Source: Chloroflexota bacterium (GTDB lineage Bacteria > Chloroflexota > Anaerolineae > Anaerolineales > DRKV01). From it: a stretch of DNA of 8,148 nt. Shown piece after piece: positions 1 through 5,751 of this stretch. Below the pieces are notes generated by a model. It was not told the DNA's origin. It ran no database searches and saw only the letters and a program-made list of their open reading frames with translations. Location: NCBI GenBank assembly GCA_011051635.1, contig DRKV01000298.1, positions 1 to 8,148 of the forward strand. The letters are read 5' to 3'. The translations under genes and the position numbers were made by a program. Positions within the stretch are counted from its first letter, which is position 1. The number at the start of each line of letters is the position of its first letter.

Positions 1-1623
1 CGGCAGGTGGCTGTCGGGCGTCCCCGTCACCGTCTTCACGCTCCAGTAAGCGGGCACGAGCAGCAGGGCCGCCAGGGTCAGAGCGTACATCCGGGCGCGT
101 TTGCGCCGCAAGGTCAGCCCCATCCCCAGCAGCGCCCACGGGAAAAGCATCCCCGCCCCGCTGACGCCGTACTGCCGGGCTGCGAAGGTCTGAAAGGCCA
201 GGGTGAGGGCGCTCAGGAGCACGAGCGCCGCATCCGCCCGCGGCGCGCCCCGACGGTACAGGCGGGCGAAGACCGTCCCCACCAGCGCTCCCAGCGGCGG
301 GGCGAGCATGATGGTGTAGTAAGCGTGGAAGATGCCGGAGACGGCGCTGAGAAAGACGACGCACGTCCACAGCCAGCCGCCCCACAGGAGGAAAGCCTTG
401 CGCCAGGGGGATTCCAGCGGCAGACGGAGCGCGCCCCCGAAGAGGAGCAGCAGGCCGCCCAGAAGGGCGAAGGGGAGGAGCCAGGAGGCCTGCCGGGAGA
501 GGGGCGCGGTGAAGAAGCGGAAGACCCCCGGCGCGCCGGTCTCTTGACCGAAGGGCACGCCGCCCGTGGAGGGCGCGCCCCCCGGAGCAGGCCCCCCTTG
601 CGGCGGGTTGCCGTTCCCCTGAGGCTGCCGGCCCTTTGAAGGAAGGCAGGCCAGCGCCGTCCCGCCGGGAGGAGCCTCGCAGACCCCTTGCAGGCGCTCC
701 CCGTTGGGCAGAGCGACCTCGCAGGCCGCCCCCGCGGAGAGGCCCCGGCAGGCATCCAGCGCCTGTGGCGGAGCGGAGGGGGGTGCGCCCTCGTCCGCGG
801 CGCGGGGGTTTTCCAGGCGGGAAAGGCCGTTGTGCCCGAACATCAGCCCCAGGACGGTGTTATCCCCGCTGGAGCCGATGTAGGGGCGGGCCTCCCGCGG
901 GGTGAAATCCACCGCCAGCGCCCAGGAGAGCGAGACAAGCGCCAGGAGGAGGCTGGCCGCGCCCAGTTCGAGAATTTTGCGCCCCCAGGGGCGGCGCGCC
1001 CCGAAGAAGTAAAGGGCGTAGAAGGCAGGCAGGGGCAAAAAGGCCTGCCACATTTTGATGTTGAACCCCAGGCCGAGCAGGAAGGCTCCCAACAGCAGGG
1101 TGCGGAGACCCCCGCCCTCCGCGGCGCGCACGAATGCCCAGGCCGCCAGCAGGAGGGTGAAGACCAGCATCCCGTCCATCGTGTTGTTGCGGTTGGTCGC
1201 CAGGAAGATGGGGGTCAGGCTCATCACCAGGGCGGCAATCAAGCCCGCGGCGCGGCCCGCGTAACGCTTCACCAGGGCGTAGAGCAGCGGAACGCTCAAC
1301 ACCCCCGCCAGAATGTTGGGCAGCGAGACGACCACGCCGCTGACCCCGAAGGCCCAGGCGAAGGCGGCCTCAATCCACAGTCCCAGCGGGGGTTTGTCCA
1401 CCGTGACCGACCCGCCCGGCTCGGCGGCCACGAAGAAAAAGTTGTATCCCGATTGGAGCATGGATTGCACCGCGGCGGTGTAATACTCGTTGGCGTTGCC
1501 GATGGCATTCAGGTTGACGAGGTGCAATCCGAGGGAGAGGAGCATCAGGGCGGCCACCAGCAGGGCGCTGAGGCGCACGCCGGGCCATACTTTGCGGGAG
1601 AGGGGCGAAGAGGAAGCATCCAT
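1..1623 (-). CDS. GT39-family (YkcB/ArnT-like) membrane glycosyltransferase, C-terminus cut by window edge
   Basis: Polytopic membrane protein of the PMT/ArnT superfamily (GT39), which moves a sugar from a polyprenyl-phosphate carrier to an acceptor on the outer face of the membrane. The donor and acceptor cannot be told from sequence. The start is ATG at 1623; 541 residues are visible, with no stop before position 1. Visible family marks are N45-E46 in the first extracytoplasmic loop, DKPP at 76-79, RNNTMD at 145-150, GHNGLSRL at 263-270, HAYY at 433-436 and several hydrophobic helices. The pattern fits the YkcB-like branch. Residues about 274-361 form a Gly/Pro/Gln-rich extracytoplasmic insert holding four cysteines (292, 301, 315, 326). 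No Shine-Dalgarno precedes the start. The gene is divergent from the membrane-protein operon starting at 1826. The superfamily is near certain; the role is unknown. Confidence 0.9.
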   Translation of the reverse strand, partial: MDASSSPLSRKVWPGVRLSALLVAALMLLSLGLHLVNLNAIGNANEYYTAAVQSMLQSGYNFFFVAAEPGGSVTVDKPPLGLWIEAAFAWAFGVSGVVVSLPNILAGVLSVPLLYALVKRYAGRAAGLIAALVMSLTPIFLATNRNNTMDGMLVFTLLLAAWAFVRAAEGGGLRTLLLGAFLLGLGFNIKMWQAFLPLPAFYALYFFGARRPWGRKILELGAASLLLALVSLSWALAVDFTPREARPYIGSSGDNTVLGLMFGHNGLSRLENPRAADEGAPPSAPPQALDACRGLSAGAACEVALPNGERLQGVCEAPPGGTALACLPSKGRQPQGNGNPPQGGPAPGGAPSTGGVPFGQETGAPGVFRFFTAPLSRQASWLLPFALLGGLLLLFGGALRLPLESPWRKAFLLWGGWLWTCVVFLSAVSGIFHAYYTIMLAPPLGALVGTVFARLYRRGAPRADAALVLLSALTLAFQTFAARQYGVSGAGMLFPWALLGMGLTLRRKRARMYALTLAALLLVPAYWSVKTVTGTPDSHLP

Positions 1624-1692
1624 GGCGTTTTCAGTATGCCGCGCAGTCTTGAAAGGGGCGTGAAAGGATTGTAACCGCGCCGTAAAAAAGCA

Positions 1693-1762
1693 GAATGATG
1701 AATGATGAATGCGGAATGATGCCCCTACTCCCTGCTCCCCAATCCCTGCTCCCTGCCCATTG
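1693..1762 (+). repeat. Heptanucleotide tandem array 1
   Basis: Ten consecutive 7-bp units lie in one unbroken register. The first four are GAATGAT-type (three exact, one GAATGCG). Later units are C-rich, such as CTCCCTG (twice), CTCCCCA and ATCCCTG. The last unit ends in TTG and so supplies the first half of the -35 box of the downstream promoter. The array fills the middle of the divergent spacer between the glycosyltransferase and the membrane-protein operon. It shares exact words with the arrays at 2795-2865 and 4243-4445. It is not a CRISPR: units are far too short and have no spacers. Confidence 0.85.
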
Positions 1763-1788
1763 ACAAATGCCCTGTCTGTGTGTAAAAT
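1760..1788 (+). promoter_or_regulatory. Sigma-70-type promoter of the membrane protein/regulator operon
   Basis: A perfect -35 hexamer TTGACA (1760-1765) is followed, after exactly 17 bp, by TAAAAT (1783-1788), one base from the consensus -10. Transcription would start near 1794-1796, giving a leader of about 30 bases before the AAAGGAG ribosome site (1813-1819) and ATG at 1826. It is the only near-consensus promoter I see in the window. Confidence 0.8.
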
Positions 1789-1790
1789 AA

Positions 1791-1805
1791 GTTTGTAATA
1801 CAAAC
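1791..1805. promoter_or_regulatory. Inverted repeat over the transcription start, likely operator
   Basis: GTTTGTAATACAAAC has perfect 6-bp arms (GTTTGT/ACAAAC) around AAT. It begins two bases after the -10 box and covers the expected transcription start, so a bound dimer would block initiation. The second gene of this operon encodes a winged-helix DNA-binding protein, so autoregulation is the simplest reading. The symmetry is seen directly; the regulator match is inferred. Confidence 0.6.
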
Positions 1806-1825
1806 CAGTCTGAAAGGAGCACACT

Positions 1826-2476
1826 ATGACAAAGGACATTCTGCGTGATGCGAAATTGCAGGTGCGCCGGTACTGGACGGAAGACGGTCTGCCCGACCTG
1901 TACATCGGCCTGGGTTTCGCGCTTTACGGATTGCTCTCGTGGTGGGCGGCAAAAGATGAGGCCGCCTGGCTGCCTTTCGTCCAGGCTTTCTTTTTGCCGG
2001 CCTGGATTGGGCTGAGCGTTCTGCTCCTGCGGCGTTTCAAAGAGCGCTTTACTTACCCGCGCACGGGCTACGTGGCCTACGCCCGTCCGCCGCGGCGAGA
2101 GACCGCCCGCCGGGTGCTGACGGCCACCCTCTTCGCCGTCTGTCTGGGGCTGCTGGTGTTGTGGGCTGTCCTGGGGAATCCGACCCCGGCCCGCGAGCGC
2201 CTTTTTGCGCTCTTCCTGCCGTTAGTGTTCGCCGCCGTGCTGGGGTTTGTTGCCGCACAGCAGGGAAGTTGGCGGTACGGCTTCTACGCCGCGGTAGCAG
2301 TGCTGAGCGGCGTAGCCGCGGTCCTGCGTATGGATGCTTTGTCCCCCGTGGGACGCACCGCTGTGCTTTCCGGCGTGCCCGTCCTGATGAGCGTCGGCGC
2401 AGTCATGCTGCTGGGCGGCCTGTGGGTGCTGCTCCGTTACCTGCGCCGTCACCCCCGCCCGGAGGAGACGCCATGA
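1826..2476 (+). CDS. Six-helix membrane protein of unknown function, co-expressed with a winged-helix regulator
   Basis: A 216-residue integral membrane protein that I cannot assign to a named family. A short cytoplasmic-looking N-terminus with RRYWTEDGLPDLY at 14-26 leads into hydrophobic stretches near 25-43, 48-68, 98-117, 124-143, 150-168 and 178-205. A polar loop between helices 2 and 3 carries ERFTYPRTGYVAYAR (73-87). The C-terminus is basic and proline-rich. No catalytic motif, signal peptide or ATP-binding site is visible. The start is well supported: AAAGGAG at 1813-1819 lies six bases before the ATG, behind a strong promoter. The stop overlaps the start of the regulator gene in ATGA (2473-2476), so the two are probably translationally coupled. 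A membrane sensor, or a target whose level the regulator controls, is a guess. Confidence 0.9.
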   Translation: MTKDILRDAKLQVRRYWTEDGLPDLYIGLGFALYGLLSWWAAKDEAAWLPFVQAFFLPAWIGLSVLLLRRFKERFTYPRTGYVAYARPPRRETARRVLTATLFAVCLGLLVLWAVLGNPTPARERLFALFLPLVFAAVLGFVAAQQGSWRYGFYAAVAVLSGVAAVLRMDALSPVGRTAVLSGVPVLMSVGAVMLLGGLWVLLRYLRRHPRPEETP

Positions 2477-2760
2477 GCGACTTCCCCGACCTGGACCCCA
2501 TCATCCATGCTCCGGCGCGCCTGCACATCGTGGCGCTTCTCTCCCAATTGGAGGAGGCCGATTTCACCTACCTGCTGCACGCTACCGGCCTGACCCGCGG
2601 CAATCTCTCCACCCACCTGAGCAAACTGGAGCAGGCCGCCTACGTGGAAATCGAGAAGACCTACCGCGGCAAGCGTCCCCTGACGCTGGTACGGTTGACC
2701 GAGGCTGGGCGGCGGGCTTTCGAGCAATACCGGCAGGCCATGCGCGCCTTTTTAGGCTGA
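2473..2760 (+). CDS. Small winged-helix transcriptional regulator (HTH_34/MarR-ArsR-like)
   Basis: A 95-residue single-domain DNA-binding protein. Residues 10-27 (IIHAPARLHIVALLSQLE) form the first helix of the fold. LTRGNLSTHLSKLEQAAYV (40-58) is the turn and recognition helix. EIEKTYRGKRPLTLVRLTEAG (59-79) is the β-wing, and RRAFEQYRQAMRAFLG is the closing, probably dimerising, helix. This order matches the compact winged-helix family (HTH_34) whose members consist only of the DNA-binding fold. There are no ArsR-type metal-binding cysteines, so metal sensing is unlikely. GGAGGAG at 2461-2467 gives 5-bp spacing to the ATG, which overlaps the stop of the membrane-protein gene. It probably controls its own operon through the inverted repeat at 1791-1805. 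The inducer is unknown. Confidence 0.92.
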   Translation: MSDFPDLDPIIHAPARLHIVALLSQLEEADFTYLLHATGLTRGNLSTHLSKLEQAAYVEIEKTYRGKRPLTLVRLTEAGRRAFEQYRQAMRAFLG

Positions 2761-2794
2761 GTCCACGAGCGGTTGTGAACGGGATGTGGGAGGC

Positions 2795-2865
2795 GTGTGC
2801 GGACGTGCGACGTGCGGACGTGCGAGGTACGAGGTACGACGTACCCTGCTCCCCTATCCCTGCCC
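2795..2865 (+). repeat. Heptanucleotide tandem array 2, running into the purB stop
   Basis: Ten 7-bp units with a single extra base (2816). GACGTGC occurs three times (2802, 2809, 2817), GAGGTAC twice (2824, 2831), then GACGTAC, then C-rich CCTGCTC, CCCTATC and CCTGCCC. It fills the convergent spacer between the regulator gene and purB and continues over the purB stop codon (2854-2856) into its last codons. No run of T follows, so I do not call a terminator here, although GGTACG and CGTACC at 2826-2831 and 2840-2845 could pair. Confidence 0.82.
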
Positions 2866-4242
2866 CAGTCGCGCTTTGAGGGCGGCGGCCATTTGCCGCG
2901 CCCGGCGGGGAGCGTCGCCCAGGTAGGCGCGGGCATCCATCAGGGTGCGGATTTCTTCGGGGGTCAGGTACGCCTGAAAAACGGGGTCGTCTCCCACCAG
3001 GTCAATCAAGGGGTTGCCGCGCCCTTTCCGCAGATTTTCCCAGGCTTGCAGGGCGTGCTGCCGCAGGCGTTCGTGCATCTCCTGACGGTCTGCGCCCCGC
3101 CGTCCGAGGGCCATCAGCAGGCGCTCGGTGGCCGCGAAGGGGGCGTAGGTCTCCAGCATGCGGCGGATAGCGGCCTCGTCAACCCGCAGTTCCCCGAAAA
3201 GGCGGCGGGCGACGCGCAGCATCTCCGAGGCGGTCAGGAAGGCCTCCGGCAGGAGGGTGCGGCGGTTGGCGCTGTCGTCCAGGGTGCGCTCCAGAAGGGA
3301 GTGGGCGGCGTTATCCCAGGCCAGGCGGGGCATCTGCGCCAGGGCGCGCCCCAGGGAATCGAGTTTCTCGGCCTGGATGGGGTTGCGTTTGAAGGGCATG
3401 GCCGAGGAGCCGACCTGTTTCGCCCCGAAGGGTTCGCTCCACTCGCCCAGCGGAGGGGATTGCAGGAGGCGCAGGTCGAAGGCGAATTTGTAGAGCGAGC
3501 CGCCCAGCCCGGCCAGGGCGCTGAGCAGGCGGTATTCCATCTTGCGGGGATAGGTCTGGGTGGCGACGGGGAAGAAGGGCAGCCCCAAAAGTTCGCTCAG
3601 GCGGGTCTCGAAGCGGGGCAGGTTCTCCACCCCCACGAGTTCGGCGTAGGAGGCGGAGGTGCCCACCGCTCCCTTGAAGCCCTTGCCGCGGATTTCCCCC
3701 CGCAGGCGGGTGAGGTCTTCGTAATCGGTGAGGAGGTCCTGGGCGTATTGCGCCAGACGGTAGCCCAGGGTGGTGGGTTCGGCGGGCTGGAGATGAGTGA
3801 AGGCCATCACGGGAAGGTCGGCGGCGGCCTCGATGCGCTCCGCCAGGGTGTGGAGCAGGGCGCGCAGGCTCCCCAGCACCAGGTCGAGAGCGGCGCGCAG
3901 GCGGAGGGCCTCGGCGTTGTCCTCGATGTCCATGGAGGTAGCCCCCAGGTGGATGATACCGCCTCCCGCGGGGCATTGCCCGGCGAAGACGCGGATTTCG
4001 GCCATCAGGTCGTGGTGGATTTCGGCCTCGATTTGCAGGGCGCGTTCTACATCCACCTCAGCGGCATGCGTCCGCAAGTCCTCCACCTGTTCGGGAGACA
4101 CCAGCCCGAATTCCGACTGCGCCTGCGCCAACGCGACCCACACCTGCCGCCACAAGCGGCGTTTGTGTTCTTCGCTCCACAGGCGGCGCATGGCCTCCGT
4201 CCCGTAGCGCCAGGTGAAGGGAGAGAGGTAGGTGGAGTACAT
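2854..4242 (-). CDS. purB: Adenylosuccinate lyase, animal-like type
   Basis: A 462-residue enzyme of the fumarase/aspartase superfamily. It removes fumarate from SAICAR and from adenylosuccinate in purine synthesis, acting as a cytosolic homotetramer. Visible motifs are HHDLMAE (76-82), TSMDIEDN (102-109), the catalytic-His region FTHLQP (148-153), QTYPRK (229-234) and the flexible signature loop GSSAMPFKRNP (278-288) with its catalytic Ser. LLERTLDDSANRR (316-328) and EAFLTA (333-338) closely resemble human ADSL as I remember it, and the loop has Phe where common bacterial enzymes have His and human has Tyr. The start is ATG at 4242: upstream residues of the open frame would be translated repeat. 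No Shine-Dalgarno precedes it; a pyrimidine-rich repeat tail does. The stop lies inside repeat array 2. Last gene of the minus-strand series. Confidence 0.95.
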   Translation of the reverse strand: MYSTYLSPFTWRYGTEAMRRLWSEEHKRRLWRQVWVALAQAQSEFGLVSPEQVEDLRTHAAEVDVERALQIEAEIHHDLMAEIRVFAGQCPAGGGIIHLGATSMDIEDNAEALRLRAALDLVLGSLRALLHTLAERIEAAADLPVMAFTHLQPAEPTTLGYRLAQYAQDLLTDYEDLTRLRGEIRGKGFKGAVGTSASYAELVGVENLPRFETRLSELLGLPFFPVATQTYPRKMEYRLLSALAGLGGSLYKFAFDLRLLQSPPLGEWSEPFGAKQVGSSAMPFKRNPIQAEKLDSLGRALAQMPRLAWDNAAHSLLERTLDDSANRRTLLPEAFLTASEMLRVARRLFGELRVDEAAIRRMLETYAPFAATERLLMALGRRGADRQEMHERLRQHALQAWENLRKGRGNPLIDLVGDDPVFQAYLTPEEIRTLMDARAYLGDAPRRARQMAAALKARLGQG

Positions 4243-4445
4243 GGGGGAGGGGAGGTGGGGAGATGATGGGATGGGGAGATGGGGGGAGTGGGAGAATGGG
4301 TAACTGGGTGATTGGTGATTAGGGATTGGGGAGCGGGGATCAGGGTACAGCGTACAGCGTACAGGGTACAGGGTACAGGGTGCGTCGCACCCCGCACGTG
4401 ACACGTGACACGTGACACTTGATACGTGACACGCCTCACGTTCCC
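4243..4445 (-). repeat. Heptanucleotide tandem array 3, filling the nadE-purB spacer
   Basis: From 4306 to 4445 twenty 7-bp units follow one another without an indel. On the plus strand they include CAGGGTA (4341, 4362, 4369), CAGCGTA (4348, 4355) and CGTGACA (4397, 4404, 4411, 4425), with G-rich units such as TAGGGAT and TGGGGAG at 4320-4333. From 4243 to 4305 G-rich units continue with looser similarity. Read in the direction of the genes, the order is GTGTCAC-type, GTACCCT-type, then TCCCC-type. The array covers the nadE stop (4436-4438) and ends directly at the purB start. It has no long stop-free peptide of its own that looks real. Confidence 0.88.
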
Positions 4446-5257
4446 CAATCGCGCAGGTAGAGGAAATCGTAGCCGATGGTGCGGTTGCCGAGTTTGGCGA
4501 TGGGGGGGAGGATGCGCTTGAAGTGCATCCGGCGGACGCGCTCACCGATGGCGCGCACCAGGGAGGCGTCGAAACCGGCGGCGATGCAGTCCTCCGGGCT
4601 GTAGCGCTGGTCCACCAGGAGGTAGAGAATCCGGTCGGCCTGTTCGTAGGTGAAGCCCAGTTCGTCCTCGTCGGTCTGTCCCACCCACAGGTCGGCGGAG
4701 GGCGGCTTGGCGAGGATGGGTTCGGGAACGCCCACGGCCCGCGCCAGTTGGCGCACCTGCGTCTTGTAGAGGTCACCGATGGGGTTGAGGGCGCAGGCCG
4801 AATCGCCGTACAGGGTGCTGTAACCGAGCAGGAGTTCAGTCTTGTTGCCGGTTCCCACCACCAGCCCGCGGAAGGCCGCCGACTGGTCGTAGAGCACAAT
4901 CATGCGGGCGCGGGCCATCACGTTGCCTTTGCGCAGGTTGTCCATCTCGGGGAAGCGGGCGAAAAGCGGCTCGACCATATCGGTGATTTCCACGGTCAGG
5001 GATTGCACCCCCAGAGCGTCAATCACCAGTTGGGCGTGGGCCAGCGAATCGGGAGAGGAGGCGCGGTAGGGCATCCGCACGGCCAGGACGTTCTCCGGGC
5101 CGAGGGCTTCGGCAGCCAGGAAACAGGAAAGGGCCGAGTCAATTCCCCCCGAAAGCCCGATGACCGCCCTGCGGAAGCCGGCGCGGGTGATTTCGGTACG
5201 CAGAAAACCGGTCAGGATTTTGCGCGCCAGGGCGGTGTTGATGCGCAAATCAATCAT
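4436..5257 (-). CDS. nadE: NAD+ synthetase, short ammonia-type
   Basis: A 273-residue N-type ATP pyrophosphatase that adenylates nicotinate adenine dinucleotide and amidates it to NAD+, the last step of NAD synthesis. Visible: the PP-loop LSGGIDSA (35-42), GNVMARARM (111-119), GTGNKTELLLGYSTLYGD (135-152), NPIGDLYKTQV (158-168) and PSADLWVGQTDEDELGFTY (186-204). It has only the synthetase domain; the glutaminase domain of the long form is absent. ATG at 5257 is chosen because the homologous core begins at MIDLRI; the 16 residues open upstream only mirror the usp 3' end. There is no clear Shine-Dalgarno, but the start lies 8 bases inside the usp gene, which favours translational coupling. The last codons and the TGA stop lie within repeat array 3. 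The nearby carbon-nitrogen hydrolase may supply ammonia. Confidence 0.95.
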   Translation of the reverse strand: MIDLRINTALARKILTGFLRTEITRAGFRRAVIGLSGGIDSALSCFLAAEALGPENVLAVRMPYRASSPDSLAHAQLVIDALGVQSLTVEITDMVEPLFARFPEMDNLRKGNVMARARMIVLYDQSAAFRGLVVGTGNKTELLLGYSTLYGDSACALNPIGDLYKTQVRQLARAVGVPEPILAKPPSADLWVGQTDEDELGFTYEQADRILYLLVDQRYSPEDCIAAGFDASLVRAIGERVRRMHFKRILPPIAKLGNRTIGYDFLYLRDWGT

Positions 5258-5729
5258 CGGCTTGCTCTGGGGGAGAGGGGATGAAGGTCTCCACAATCTC
5301 GCCATCCTGCACCAGGAGGAAGGGAACGCCCGTCTCGGCGGAGAGTTCGGCGCACAGGGTACGCATGAAATCCAGGGTGGTCAGGCCGGTCTTCTCGGAG
5401 GGTGCGCCCAGGACGACGGTATCCACGGCGTATTCGGCGACCACTTCGCCGAGCACCTGGCGGAATTCGCCGCGGCGCACCAGGGTTTCGGCGCGCACCC
5501 CGGCCTGTTCGGCGCGCTCCTGGGCCATGGCGAGCAGGAATTCGCCCATGTTGTCCAGTTGCTCCTCCAGGTCTACGACTTTGGCGCGGGCCACCAGGCC
5601 GAGGAATTCCACATTCGTGACGTAGAGGAGCAGCAAATCGGCCTGCCGTTCGCGGGCCAGGGCAAAGACGCGCTCCTGGTTGGGGTAACTGGAACGTCCG
5701 CCGCGGGTGGGGTAAAGGATGGTGGGCAT
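5250..5729 (-). CDS. Divergent universal stress protein (UspA family)
   Basis: A 159-residue soluble α/β protein of the UspA fold, a family of small dimeric nucleotide-binding or signalling proteins linked to stress and energy state. MPTILYPTRGG opens with the first β-strand, LLLLYVTNVEFLG (32-44) is the second, the helix 53-77 carries acidic and basic residues, and AVDTVVLGAPSEKTG (101-115) leads into the site of the ATP loop. The usual G-x2-G-x9-G-S/T motif is not intact there, so ATP binding is doubtful. I choose the second ATG (5729): GGAG at 5738-5741 is 8 bases from it but only one base from the first ATG (5735). It begins 22 bases after the permease stop and overlaps nadE by 8 bases, so the three are likely one operon. 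Its target is unknown. Confidence 0.85.
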   Translation of the reverse strand: MPTILYPTRGGRSSYPNQERVFALARERQADLLLLYVTNVEFLGLVARAKVVDLEEQLDNMGEFLLAMAQERAEQAGVRAETLVRRGEFRQVLGEVVAEYAVDTVVLGAPSEKTGLTTLDFMRTLCAELSAETGVPFLLVQDGEIVETFIPSPPEQADD

Positions 5730-5751
5730 AGGCATTCTCCGAATCAGGGTG

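Noticed and set aside
1668..1673. TACAAT on the minus strand as -10 box of the glycosyltransferase gene
   Set aside because: No acceptable -35 hexamer lies 16-18 bp upstream; the match alone is too weak to list.
2797..4266. Long open frames on the plus strand opposite purB, the permease (5719-7557) and the glycosyltransferase (688-1674)
   Set aside because: They are Gly/Gln/His-rich antisense frames typical of GC-rich DNA, lie opposite clear genes, and show no domain.
4306..4445. CRISPR array
   Set aside because: Units are 7 bp and contiguous, with no 24-40-bp repeats, no unique spacers and no cas genes.
2854..4899. A single 681-codon open frame spanning part of nadE, the repeat array and purB
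   Set aside because: The first part is an off-frame reading of nadE and the middle is translated repeat; only the part from ATG 4242 resembles a protein family. It is open by chance because the repeats lack stops in this frame.
4436..5305. Longer NadE beginning at 5305
   Set aside because: The extra 16 residues match no NadE feature and lie within the usp coding end; MIDLRI at 5257 is the family-like start.
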